Shown here: positions 23,501 to 35,025 of the stretch, in pieces | Position numbering within the stretch: the first letter of the stretch is position 1 | Layout: each line of letters starts with the position of its first letter | Source of the DNA: Achaetomium macrosporum | Lineage: Eukaryota > Ascomycota > Sordariomycetes > Sordariales > Chaetomiaceae | Reading direction: 5' to 3' | NCBI GenBank assembly: GCA_033296875.1 | Contig: MU860059.1 | Coordinates: 62,001 to 126,000, forward strand | Length of the DNA: 64,000 nt | Position numbers and translations under genes: made by a program | Notes under the pieces: model-generated | What the model was told of the DNA's origin: nothing | Database searches by the model: none | Seen by the model: only the letters and a program-made list of their open reading frames with translations

Positions 23501-24690
23501 CGAGCAGCGCCTGTTTCTGTTCCTTGTTGAGGGCCTCTGTCAGGGGGCCCTTCACTGGTGACTGGTGCTCAAGCCGCACTGAATTTGTGATGTGGCTGAG
23601 CGCGGCTGTCACTTTCTTGAATTCAGGGTCGTCACACCCTGTAAAGCGGCACATCCACATGTGGTCCCTTTGGATGTGCTGTGTCGTCTCAACCTCGGGG
23701 AGGTTGAGGTATGATGATGTATCTTCGACAACCTATTTATGTTTTAACGAGCAAGAAGAATGTTGGCGGTGTTACAACGTACCTTTTCGCCGCTCAAGTA
23801 TTGGATACCGATCGCCTCTTGAAAAGAATAGATCGTCCAATCCTGCTTCCTGACAACTGGGCCAAACTCGTCCCTCAGTTCCCTAAGACGTTCGCCCGAC
23901 GGCAGAAGTGTAGCGACGACCTGGTCGTTGACTTGAAACCCAGCGGCCTTCACAAGCTTCTCAGCAACGCGCTGCAGGAATCAGCGAGGATCGGCGCCGC
24001 CATGAGGCGTGCCAAAAAAGATGATCCCCACTGTGGAATCAAAGACGGATGGGAACAGAGGGCGAGATTGGCAGTTGGCTGATCGCCGTAGCATTTCCTT
24101 GACAAGTATTCCCCCTAGACTATGGGCAATGAACAAAAGAGGCCGCGTAGCGTCCGATCGGCGGCTAGCTTCCAGCTCCACCAAGAAATCCCAAGCCATC
24201 TCATAGACGGTGCTCTTATTCCCAGGATGGCCAAGAGAATGCGTCACTCGGGTGTCGTACCCATACGTCAGAACTCGTGCATGTGGCGGAATCGCTGGAA
24301 CAGGGTCCCTTGGCCAGTACACTGAGGAATTGCTGGCCCGGCTTCGAGGGAGAGGGAAGGGCGTTAGCTTCGGTCTCTTGACTGCCCGTTCCGGTATGTT
24401 TTCACACTCGGGGGGAGCCGGACACTGGTGAGACGATCGTGGATCGCCTTTCGGGTGAGTCCATGTCCGCTCAGGATGGCCGGTGAATCCGTGGACGAAG
24501 ACGACGCCATGATACCATTAGAGACGAAGACAGGTTGTTGAGGGGCGGAGATCATGACATACTCAAGGGAGGACTTCTTGGGCTCAAACAGGACGGCCAA
24601 CCCGGTCGGATGCACCGGCTCATGACATGAACAAACCATCTCCGAGTATCGCCAGGCCCTTCCAGGCTGATCGTAATTCCTTGGGACCAA
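20505..24690 (-). pseudogene. Degraded hydrolase-NACHT-ankyrin NLR-like gene
   Basis: In minus-strand order the remnant encodes a SERAC1-like alpha/beta hydrolase (VVFVHGFTGHPERTW, IAHSLGG, FFGTPHGGADP), a linker, a NACHT NTPase (GKPGTGKST P-loop near 23330, CFIDALDECD), a winged-helix-like middle region (FIHESVRDFLL), then at least nine in-frame ankyrin repeats and two out of frame. Such proteins are fungal NLR-like immune or heterokaryon-incompatibility sensors. Lesions are: an intron at 24507-24562 whose acceptor reads GG; an in-frame TGA at 23981-23983; two compensating one-base shifts near 23465 and 23420 that leave a TAA between them; a TGA at 21783-21785 between NACHT and ankyrin (a 54-nt intron 21733-21786 with a poor GAG acceptor could bypass it); and a frame change near 20710-20730 consistent with loss of 11 bases. 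The real start is unknown; 24690 is the limit of recognisable sequence. Any one lesion could be a sequencing error, but all together argue for decay. Confidence 0.8.
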
Positions 24691-26208
24691 GAGGGGCGGC
24701 TTTCAGAGTTCTTCGAAAAGAAAACGCTCCGGTCGAAGTCGAGGGGTGTCTGTGATATATCTAGGCTTCTATGAGAACGCGGCGATCCCCGACCAACGTC
24801 AAGGTTGAACGGAGAGAAACCACGAACCAGAAAAGCAGGCACCCAGCCCTGATAAGGTAGGCTGCCGTACATACCTTACCTAGGTAGGTCTCGCAGCCTT
24901 ACACTAGAACTCGCACAAGCTGCAGCGTGTAATGCAGCCCGAGTCAGCCTGATGCAGGAATGCACCGCCACTGCGTTCTCTCATCCAATCAATGATATCT
25001 GCAGATCAAGTATGAACAGTACTGTCGAGTATTACCGTCAACAGTCTTCTGCGTCTCGGCCCTCGAAGCAAGGGGAGCTCTCTGCACCCGGACTGCACAA
25101 TACACTGCGTGAGGGCATAGGGCCTTCAAGGTGGTTCGCGAATCAGGCCAGACCACGCCATGTTTCCCTGTCGGCTCATCCGCTCGAGACACAGCAAGGC
25201 GTGGGAGACGACGCGTGAGCCGCTGTGGATGGAGACAATGTAGCGAGCCTACGGTGGAGTCGAGCCCATCCGCCGCGGCATTGAGTTCAAGAGATCACAC
25301 GGGACGGCGACTGGCGGCGAAGAGTGCTCGGCGTGGTGGGGTGCGAAGCATGGGAAGGTAACTTGAAGGAGATTTTGAGGGATGGGAAGAATACTAGTAT
25401 GCGGGTGGATGCCTTGACCATGGGGGGTATGTGACTGGTGGTGGGTGCATAAGGAATAGCATGGAGTTGAAGTTGTGAAGGGTGTGGGTAGGTACCTAGT
25501 TGTCCGATGCGAGGGGATTCAGTGTCAACTGCCTCACCTCGGTATCGGCTTTCGAGATATTTGCCTCTTGGTACCTGGCATCTCTCTTATGTTTGCTGCC
25601 GAGGTATCACCACCTCAACTGGAAGCCAGAGAGGTCGGGTCGGGTCAGCTGCCCCCGGAATTGCTCGCCGGGCTTGTTGTTCCATCGCCACTGCTTCTGC
25701 CCCTGCTCTTGACAGAAACACTGATTGGCTGGCACCGTGAACTTGCGCTAACACGGTACGACGCAAAAAGGGCAAAGGGCACCTTTCTGGATGACAGCTG
25801 CATGTCTTTTCCTCATTTTCACTTTCCCACTTCCATTTGCACAACGCAAAGTTCGCCCCTCTTCAGCTTGGAAGCTGTGACTTGTCTCGCGCTGTATCCT
25901 GGCACACCACTCCCACCGGCCAGTGAACCGCTCAGCTACCTATCCACCGCAACATCAACCCACCCCCCTACCCACGGTGACCTCTGTAACAACCGCACTA
26001 CCTCCTAGGTATTGGAACCAACCACGGCTCCACACGCCGCCACAACCCGGAACATTGGAACAACAGAACGCTCTAGTTCACGGACCTGGAGAAAACCACG
26101 CATCAATACGGCTGGCAAATCCAGGACAATACCACTATCGAGATAGTTTCATGATTTCAGGACGCCCGCTCTGTCTGGACCTGACTTTTCCTCGCTTTCC
26201 CATCAGCC
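24691..26208. other. Intergenic region, 1.5 kb
   Basis: This separates the degraded NLR gene (minus) from the RING-PHD gene (plus). It contains the palindromic word acctaggtaggt (24879-24889) typical of intergenic DNA in this window. No supported gene is seen. Confidence 0.55.
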
Positions 26209-28174
26209 ATGGCTGATCAGTGCATCGTCTGCCTGGAGCCCCTGGACATCGGGCCCGGCACGACCCCGCTGGCCCCTGCACAACAGCTGAAGGAGCAAGA
26301 ACAACAACTCGCCATTGACGGCCCCGGTGCACTCTCGAAGACAAACGAAAAAGCTGAACCGCAGCACTCCAACCACGACAATGTAGCACGGATCGAAGTT
26401 TGCGGCCACATGCTGCATGACACCTGTCTCCGGGAGTGGACCGAGAAGGCCAATAGCTGTCCCATCTGCCGCCAGACATTCCATGTTGTCAACGTCTACG
26501 ACAGGATTGGAGGTGAGTTCGCCACCCCAGCCAGGTGCAACTGTCTTCCAGGGGGACACTGTTCACTAACGTATGTACATGGTTGCAGGAAAACTCCTGT
26601 CCACCCGCCGCGTCGAGGACAAGAAGCAGGTACCCGAGTTCGACCCGAGGGCATGGGCTGACGAGGCCCCCGAAGAGCCAGATCTTCCCAGCAGTCGCTG
26701 CCCCGTGTGCGACTCGAGCGGGGACGAGGAGGTGTTGCTCCTTTGCGATGGTTGCGATGCAGCGTATCATACGCACTGTATCGACCTCGACGGCGTCCCC
26801 AGCGGGCCCTGGTTCTGCATGGAGTGCGTGGACGCCTTTGGACCGGACATTATTGAGCCTGTCGACATCACGAGGAGGGAGGATGGCCGCCTCGGCCCGC
26901 GCTATTACTTCCCGCGCACACAGGCCAGCATGCGGCGTGCCAGGCAACGAGCTCGGTCGGACGAATGGCAAGGAGCATGGGGCCGGATCACAGGCCGCAT
27001 CTGGGATGCGCTCGAACTAGATCTTGATTATCAGGACGATGAAGATTCAGTGGTCTTTGAGGGCCTGCGCCGGTCACAGCAGTTGCGGGAGCAGGAACGG
27101 CGGGAGCACGAGCGCTGGCAGCAGCGCTTGAACATCGCCAGCCGCCTGGGTGCGAGGGAGGTCTTTGCAAACAGCATGCCTCAGTTCGTCGCACGCCCTC
27201 TGCCACCGCAACAGTCCCGCGAGGAACGGCTCGCCTGGGGTGCTTTGGAGAAAGCCAGAGAGATGGAGTCACGAAAGCGCAAGTCAAGGTCCGCCACAGC
27301 TGAGCCGCACGAGGAGGCACATCATGAGCCGGAGAGGAAGCTCAAGCGACCTCGCACGAGACGCTTGCTGCCCCAGAATGGCGAATCGTCGTCATCTGCA
27401 GCCAGGGACGCTGGGCCATTCACCCGACAAGATCAGGGGACCCCTTCAACAACGTCAACTGAAGCACAGCCTTCATTCCTGGCTTCGCTGCTCAAGGAGG
27501 TCGAAATGAGCACACCATCAGATGAGGAGACCCTCAGAAACATTTTTGGTCCGATTCCAAGTGTCAATGACGCTCCCTCCCCGGCTCGCTCACCCTCCGT
27601 CCACAGACAAGGGTCGATCACGCCGCCACCCCAACGCGCAAGCTCACCCCAGATGACGCTGAGTTCACACATTGCCCCCAGATACCCACCGCCCAACTAC
27701 TCGCCGACGAGAGGCTCATCGTCAAACTCGGTACAACATTCCCGATCATCCTCACCGCACAGGCCCGCTCCACGAGAGGGCCAATCCTCGGCCGAGAACA
27801 GCGACTCTGAACATCGTGGCCGCAGACAGCACCAGTCTGGCCACCACGGCGTACTGGAACTTAGGCAACCACGTCCTCGACGGACGCAGAACGATGTCGT
27901 CCTACCAAGGTCGCAAAACACGTCTCCTGCTCGAAGCCCACTGCCCCTCGAAGTAAAGGAGAGCATCAGTCGGATTGTGCGAAGCGCACTGAAGCCCCAC
28001 TGGCGCTCCAGCAAACTGACCGCGGAGCAATATGAAGCCATCAACCGCGAAATCTCTCGGAAGATCTATGAAGAAGTAGAGGACCCTGGGGCGGTCAGCG
28101 AGGAGTTGAAACAAGGTTGGAAAAGGAGGGTGACTCAAGAGGTCGCACGTGCCGTTGCCTCGTTGAAGGCTTGA
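26209..28174 (+). CDS. RING and PHD finger protein (Asr1/PHRF1-like)
   Basis: Exons 26209-26512 and 26589-28174 encode 629 aa. A RING finger with a long first loop occupies residues 4-90 (CIVCLEP at the start; CGHMLHDTCLREW and CPICRQTF after a Gln/Glu-rich insertion). A PHD finger follows near 135-185 (CPVCDSSGDEEVLLLCDGCD, CIDLDGVP, WFCMECV). The middle is basic and disordered with Ser/Pro runs. The last about 70 residues (KESISRIVRSALKPHWRSS to ARAVASLKA) form a helical segment like the RNA polymerase II CTD-binding region of Asr1 and PHRF1. By family, it is probably a nuclear E3 ubiquitin ligase acting on Pol II. RING-PHD-CTD-binding order is seen; activity is inferred. Confidence 0.85.
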
Positions 28175-30071
28175 TGGGGCAAGCATGGTTTGCTACCCTC
28201 TCTTCCTACTTTCCCCGTGGCGCAACAGAACAGCATGGCTGGCACAGCATGGCACACCTTGCATGATCATACAACATATGGTTATACCTGGGGTGGCGGT
28301 TTACAATGAGGTTTCATATTTCGAAGGGGCATCGGGACAGTGGCGTTTCAGGGCATCGGAACTGACTGGATGATCTGGTGCAAGGGGCGGCAATGGAATC
28401 TGGTTAGGATACCCTGGCGGGCAAGATCTGGATGGCTGGATCGGATGGGACAGGTCTACAACGGGCGCCAGCGGTTCACATGTTTTTATCCAGTTCTTTC
28501 TCTCTTTCGGCCAGGTCATCGTCGTCTCTTCTCTTCTCTTTGTTACCGGCGTTGAAGCGGAGCTTGAGCATTTGAGTTAGATTTCGGCCTAGGTATTTCT
28601 GGCAAACATGCATGCTGGCAGGCGCGGTTGGCTTCCTGGTGTTTTGGCATGGAGTCGGTTGATTTGGGAATCGCCACAGATGGATGCCCAGCTGTTTTGG
28701 TGTATGATACGATTGGGAAACTGAAAGTCCTGTCGGTCAATGACCATAGAGACTGGCGCGGAACAATGATATTTGTGCGATTCTCTCGGCCATTCTCTCA
28801 GCCTACCTTATCCAAGGGTGTACTTGCTTTCGATGTATCACATATACAGTCGCTTGTGGCAAGATCGGCGTTGACGATCGGACCTCGCACAGCTCAATCT
28901 AATATCTCCTAGCCCGTACGCTCTATCCCGAGCTTCTGTCAATATTGCTAACCAGCTGGTTGGGATCTCCGCCTGGAGGCTTTGTGGGACACGGAGACGT
29001 TCTCAGTCTTGCTTAGTTCCTTGCCCAGCCACCCCGTCCGGTCAGCGAGCAGTTCTCGCTTGCCTTCTGCATCTACACCATCCGTTTGGACACTGGCCTG
29101 GGCACGAGCTCGATCGTCGAGCTAGGGGCGAGAACCAGATCGTCGAAGGAGTTCCTGTCGGTTGTGGCGGACCCGCTCTTTGGCGACTTGACGATGAGGT
29201 GATGGCACGGCCGAATATGCATCCATCGCGGCCGCCGAGCACGATGTCCTCTCCCGGCTCGGATGGAGTGTTGGTAAACATGAAGCTTTGAGCCAAGCGG
29301 CCATCGAGGAAATTGCGGTGCAATATCCTCTGGTGAGAGCTGAGTGTGAGCAGGCCCGGATCCTGGCAAAGGAGGCGCAGGGACCGAAGCTGCTGAGACG
29401 GACGAGGTAGGGAAAGAGGTTGCAAGCTGGGTCTACAGTGATGGCTGTGAACGAGGAATCTTGATGATCATGACGTTCCACTGCCACTGAGAGCAAGTTT
29501 CGAACTGGTGTGGTGAGTATCCCACCTCACCATATTCGTGGCTTTCTTCTGCCTGACGAAAGACTCGGTTTCTCATGCTGCCAGCTTGCAGGGCCATGGA
29601 ACTGTTCCTTTGCATCTGAGACTCTCGGTCGAAATCGGCACACTTAAGCCACGCAAAATGTGAGCAGCAACTATCTAACAGCAACCCGGTGGTAAATAGC
29701 CTCTCGGCACAGGCACCGCTAGCGAATCAGCTGCTACATCTGTCTGGGCACCGGTAAATGATCAGGACGTTTTGGAGGTGAGAAACAAGTCTTGATGATA
29801 AGGATTGGTGCCGTGGTGAGAGAGGGGAAAAAGAGAAATTTCAGCACTTGACAAAAAGTTGGCTATGCAAAATAGATGGCCCGTGCGCGGTACAGGGCTA
29901 GCTCTAATACAGAAGGCGGTGTAAGCTTCGGAGGAGGAAAAGTGGATCTCCGCTCCGGACATGGAAAAAGTTCACGGCTTTTGGTGTCGCGATCAGACGT
30001 GAAGGAGTCCCTGGGTCACATATCGAAAGCAGCCCCGGGACGGCGTTGGCGCTCGAGAACGTCACAACACC
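28175..30071. other. Intergenic region, 1.9 kb
   Basis: 3' flank of the RING-PHD gene and promoter region of the mL46 gene. Several short frames on the minus strand between 29042 and 29684 look partly protein-like but show no known motif and cannot be joined into a convincing model. Confidence 0.5.
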
Positions 30072-31335
30072 ATGATGTCAGCGCCGGGTAGAGGGTCAGC
30101 CCTGCTGATGAGTGAGTGTTTGGCCCAAACAAAGTGGTAAACCCAATTGATTGCAAAAAGCTGACCTCTTTTCTGCAAAGGCTCGCACAGAGTCTGCGCC
30201 CAGTGCGCTCGCACAACACCAAGGAGAACAACAATAGCTCCAAATTCGAGCCAGCCTTCGCCGGTCCAGCCCTTACCTCTAATCGCCCGCCGATATTATG
30301 CCGCCGAAACCGCCTCCGCCTCCGTCTCCTCATCACAAACAACCATCCCCCCACCCCCTGTAACCTCCTCCTCCGAGACCGAGAGCGCAACGGCGACGGA
30401 CCCGCTCCGGTACAAGATCAAGTCCTCCCTCATCCTCACGCGCCCGCCGCTCCTCACGCGGGAACAGACACCCTTCGAGTCGGCCTTCTACCTCTACCAG
30501 AAGCGACTCAACGAGCGGCTAACGGCGCCCTTCTGCTCCAAGTTCTACTTCAAGAAGGACACGGCGGCCGACCTCGACTGGCGCATCAAGCTGCGCGAGC
30601 GCCACGGCGTGCCGGCCAAGGACATTGGCCGGTACAACCCGCGCGGCCGCATGGCGTGGAACGACGAGGTGCTCGTCGGCAGCAAGACGTCGGACCCGCA
30701 GGAGGTGGTCGACCGGCTGCTGGCCGACGCCGAGGTGCGCGTCAGCGAGGACGGCGAGCCCATCGCCCCCGAGGAGCGGGTGCCCGTGGAGCGGCCCATG
30801 CCGAGACGTACCGAGGCGGATGAGAAGAACGACGTAAGGCGGCTGGATCGGAAGCTGGACCGCACGCTGTACCTGGTCGTGAGGAAGGGCGAGGGCGAGG
30901 ATGCCGTGTGGGAGTTCCCTGGCGCGATCGTGCCTACGCAGGAGACGCTGCATGAGGTGGGTAGTCTGCGTTGCGTGCCCTTCCTTGATCTTCTCTTTTT
31001 TGCGCATAGAATGTGCCATGACTGACTGGACGTTTCTTCAGACCGCTGCCCGTGCCCTCGCGGAAGCTGCTGGCGTCAATATGAACACGTGGATCGTCGG
31101 CCGCGTGCCCGTCGCCCACCACATCGTCAAGCCCGTGTTCCGCGAGGACGGCAAGGTCGCGGAGCGTGGCGTGAAGGTCTTCTTCCTCAAAGGCCGGATC
31201 ATGGCGGGTCAGGCCGATCTCACCGGTAACAAGCACCGCCTGACCGACTTCAAGTGGCTCACCCACGAGGAGCTCAAGGAGGTGCTGCCCAACGACTACT
31301 ATCGCAGCGTGCGGGGCATGTTTGAGCTGAGGTAG
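30072..31335 (+). CDS. MRPL17: Mitochondrial large-subunit ribosomal protein mL46
   Basis: Exons 30072-30111, 30181-30956 and 31042-31335 encode 369 aa. The first exon is short (MMSAPGRGSALLM) and its phase-1 intron, with ctgac branch and aaag acceptor, joins it to SHRVCAQCARTTPRRTT. The N-terminus is Arg/Ser-rich with no acidic residues for about 45 residues and contains RRYYAAE, which fits a mitochondrial presequence. The body (SSLILTRPPLLTREQTPFES, then LYLVVRKGEGEDAVWEFPGA) matches mL46 (yeast MRPL17), a mitoribosome protein with a Nudix-like fold; the Nudix catalytic box is not preserved, as usual for the family. The C-terminus is TDFKWLTHEELKEVL. The family call is strong; the first exon is a manual model. 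Confidence 0.88.
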
Positions 31336-31680
31336 GCAGCGGGGTGTGCAGTCTTGGTTGAGAGCGAGAAGGCGAAGCCAACAAGGCATAGCAAGCATAG
31401 CGGCTATCTCGCCCTGCCTGCTCTGTGTTGTAATTTAGAAATGTACCTTATGTATAAACAATGGTGATCTCACGGCCTAGTCGTGGCCATGGCTCAGTTG
31501 TCTTACTGCTGTCGTTACGGAGGGTTTGTGAACGACAAGTTTTCAATGCGACAGCTGAAGATGCTCCAAGATCTCGTCAACACCATAAACGACATGGGTG
31601 ACTCCATACCCGGTCCATCTTTTCCTACACCGGCACACAGAATGGACAACCCATGTCCCGCTTCTCATTCTCTCCAGCCT
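31336..31680. other. Convergent 3' intergenic region
   Basis: 345 bp between the stop codons of the mL46 gene (plus) and the nuclease gene (minus). It must contain both 3' UTRs and polyadenylation sites; nothing else is recognisable. Confidence 0.6.
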
Positions 31681-33551
31681 CTAAGCCTGCGCCAGGTCCA
31701 TTACCCCAGCATTCCCCAGCCAGAGCTTGTTCCCGTACCTCCTCCAAATCTCACTGTCCCACTGAGGAATCACGCCGACCGCAGAAAGCCTCGGGCCCGC
31801 CTTCTCTCCTCCGCCGTCAGAAACGAATGGACTCAGTTCACGGAACAGCTCATCCTTCCGTCTCCCAGATGACGATGATGACACGGACGCTGACCCCGAC
31901 GCTGACCCTTCCTGTTCCCGCTCCTCAGCATGCCCTCTACTGTCATTCAAGTTATGCAGCAACCGGGGATTTCTCAGCTCAACTTTCCTCGCCAGACTGA
32001 CAAACACAACAGCCGTCATCCAGCTGTTGAATCCAGCATTGTGCGCCGCCCCGCCGATATTTCGCGCGTCGAACCCGGGCTCGGGAACGATGGGCAGCGG
32101 ACCGCCCTGGCAGCCCACCAGCCTGTAGAGTTCTTTTAAGTTCTTGCCTGAGCGGAAACCTAGTTGGGAAGATAGGTACTTGGTGTCGACTATCCTGGGA
32201 AAGTAGGTGTGAAGGTCCCTGCGGAAGGCCGTAATCTCAGCCGGGAGCGGGGACAGGAAGGTTTGGACGAGGAAGCACAGATCCAGGAGCGGGTTGTGGC
32301 CGATGAGGACGGGGCGGGCACGTGTGTTGATGCGGGATTCATAGAGACGCAGGTCGGAACGGAGTCGGGCTTCGCGGGCTATCCTGGCTATCCTGGCTGC
32401 GATGCTGCTGCTGTCTTGGTCGATATGGTTGTCGGAGAGAAGGAACTCGGCGGGGATAGACGGAGCAAAAGAGCCGCCCACCAGGGCTTCGATTACGTAT
32501 CGGAAGCCTGTGTTGCTCTCTCGCGCGCTCTGTGTTAGTGGAAGGTAATGCCGGTGAAGGGAGGCTGTGAGCGATACTTGCCTGTCTGCCTGACTACGGC
32601 CTCGTGACGACGTCTGTATTCCCCGTCCCATAACTGCACGCTGGGATCAACTCGAGTCAGGAGACTGGGTGAGGGAAAAGGGGGTCTCACGTACAACGCG
32701 TTCCTCCGGATCCCACTTGATGACTTGGGCTAGTGCATTGCTTCTCCTGAGAACGACGAAACAGCTGGGGAACTCATTCCGGACAATCTGGCGTATCACC
32801 GAAACGTGGACGGGAAGAAGCTGCTTAGATGGCCCTTCAGGATTTGTGACGAGCAAACTGTCTCCCTTGGCAGGTTCCGTGTTAGTCAGGGTTGTGCGTT
32901 CTCCACTAGGCCTTAAGCTGACCACGTACTGGTGCGGGATTTGTCTCGAACCATGCTGAGATTTCGTTACGGGTATCGCTATAGAACTTTCTCGACCAGG
33001 TATCGAGAGCACGGCCCGGATAAGCAGTGCTCTGGTGCCTGCCGCTAGACAGGTATAAGCGGGTGGCTAGTGCATCATCTGAACGGCTCAAGTAAGGCAC
33101 CCCTTCTGAAAAGGCCTTCTCGAACGAAAAGTTGTTCTCCTTGAGGAACAGGAAGCTCCGGTATGAGAAGGCCACCTTCCGGTCGATGAGCTCAGCCAAA
33201 GCTGCGCAAGGCGGAGTGAACTCAGGGGTAACGTAAAAGGTGAAGGTTTGCGCCCGGTATGCTATTATTGTGTCAGCCATCTCCATCAAAACAGAGTGGC
33301 ATCAATGCAGAGAAACCATTCATCTCGCGGTCGTACGAAAGGCAGGTCAAGCCAAGCTGGACGATCTGGAATGTCCGAGCGGCCTCGGCAGCAAGGTGGT
33401 AAGCGGCCTCATCGGTATGCTCGAGTGCCTCGTTGATCGAGTGTCCGGACATTCCCGTCATTTCCAGGTCGATGGCGACATATTCCGACAAGGAAATTGC
33501 TTGGAGTACGACGGGTAATGTCTGCCAAAAGTTGAAGCGGTTTATATCCAT
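31681..33551 (-). CDS. PARN/CAF1-family ribonuclease-like protein with altered catalytic residue
   Basis: Five minus-strand exons, 33317-33551, 32930-33261, 32695-32865, 32582-32633 and 31681-32507, encode 538 aa. The start MDINRFNF and YVAIDLEMTG place Asp28 and Glu30 as in PARN. YRAQTFTFYVTPEF, RQTGFRYVIEALVGG and LIGHNPLLD (Asp339) follow the DEDD deadenylase pattern of the PARN/Triman group, which trims RNA 3' ends. The fourth acidic position, normally Asp in HxAGxDS/A, reads HNAGFNSW, so Asn424 (AAC at 32026-32028) replaces it. The last intron (32508-32581) has a GC donor (gcaagt), chosen because it alone restores RQTGFRYVIEAL. The C-terminal about 110 residues are Ser/Glu-rich. Loss of one acidic ligand suggests reduced or absent nuclease activity. 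Confidence 0.82.
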
Positions 33552-34653
33552 GATGGGAGAAAGGTAAAGGCAAAGAGCCACGTCGTGTATACAAACCCAC
33601 GGCAGTTGCCGATAGGCCTTTGCCGAACAGAGGCGCGGCCCGAAAATGGTGTAGTCAACGACTCAAGGTCGAGGGGATAAGGCGAGGAAGGGCTGAATGG
33701 TCAATCGAACGTCGCTGAGGCTGACGGATTGGGGAGGACAGAAAGCGGTAAGATCACTTCGTTGCAATCGTCTTTGAGAGCGACTTGCAGGCGCAAGGGG
33801 AGTGAGGTAGATAGATCTTGGTGTCGGCCAGGTTATGGCTGCTGATTTATCAAAAGGGCCCCCGGCTGGATATATCGTCAACTCGACAGACGCACATGGG
33901 GTAACATTGGAGACGGGTGTTTAAGTTTCCGGTCACGATTCCAGCATTTGTCAGGATGCGGTAACCCTCAGTTTGTAGCTGGAAGGGAACCGGAAAGCAA
34001 CTTGCACGGAAGGTGGCCAGGCCGAAGGGTTGCTGTTGCCTCGAGAGTACGCGGTTCCGGACTCTCGCCTCACCTACCACCTAAGCTACCTAGCTGGTAC
34101 CTACCTGAATAGGCCATCATGATGTCTTCAGTCAGGGCACGGTATGCAGCGTACCAGCAGGTGGTTGTTCCCGCTACTGGTTCTCTTCGACGAGGCGTGT
34201 TCAAAACTGGTGATGCGAGGGGCGGGCCAAGGATAATATCACCTCAAAGTAGGAGGCAACAGATGGATCGTCCGGGTTAAGTGCGCAAAGGAGAATGTTT
34301 CCCTCTTCGAATCCGCGAAAGGCCCTTCAGGAGCGCTGGCGCTCTACCTGTCTCTCCTGGCTTGGACTGCAGAAACCTAACCGTTGAGAAACCAACATGC
34401 TTGCCGAACAAACAATAGGTAGGCAATCATATATCTCTGCAGGAAATACACGGTAAATGACAGCTTCCAGTCGGTTGTGTATTACAGAGTTCGTTAGGCA
34501 GCTCCTTCTGCCATCTGATACCTTGAAGTGCTTTGATCCCCAGGTCTAGCTCGACTGTACAAGCGAACCTGGAACCCGGGACAAGGCTATACTGGCTCAG
34601 ACGTCTTGCCGACAAAGCGCGTGTTTTGCGCTCCTGTATGCACCCATCAATCA

Positions 34654-34705
34654 GCCCGTATAGCTCAGTGGTAGAACACATCGCTCGATCCCGCGTGGGG
34701 ACGAA
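34654..34705 (+). other. tRNA-like 5' fragment (probable tRNA relic)
   Basis: The sequence gcccgtatagctcagtggta reads like the acceptor 5' strand and D-arm of a tRNA, including the A-box word TAGCTCAGTGG. Downstream, the matching acceptor 3' strand and a proper T-arm (GGTTCGAATCC) are not present; only gggacgaatc loosely resembles it. It is therefore probably a truncated tRNA-derived relic rather than a functional tRNA. Confidence 0.4.
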
Positions 34706-34790
34706 TCTACCAGGTAGGTACTTGGTTCCTGTAGGCGGAGCTTTGAGCTGATGAATTTTTGCATGTAATTCACTCAAAGGGGAGAGTGGG

Positions 34791-34805
34791 AAAAAAAAAA
34801 AAAAA
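34791..34805 (+). repeat. A15 homopolymer
   Basis: Run of 15 adenines about 90 bases downstream of the tRNA-like fragment. Confidence 0.9.
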
Positions 34806-35025
34806 TCATCGTCAGAGTGTGAAACGATGTACGATCTTAGATTCCCCTTACGAGCGACTATTTGACAAAGTAGGAAGGCGCGAATTGAGCACCAGGCACA
34901 AGCAGCTGCCATGAAAGAGGGTAGATAGTAGTAATCCTTCTGTGATTTCTACCCACATTTGGTCGCCAACCATCACTCATGCTATCTCTATTTTCAGTAA
35001 CACAACCAATACTCACTGATTAACC

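Larger units (their letters stand above)
33552..35025. other. Intergenic region, 1.5 kb
   Basis: This carries a tRNA-like fragment near 34654, an A15 run at 34791-34805, and two copies of the intergenic ggtaggta/tacctacc word (34085-34106 and 34711-34728). No protein gene is supported. Confidence 0.55.

Noticed and set aside
29042..29684. Overlapping minus-strand frames that look faintly protein-like (VLGGRDGCIFGRAIT)
   Set aside because: No known motif, no way to join the frames with good splice sites; may be a relic but cannot be supported.
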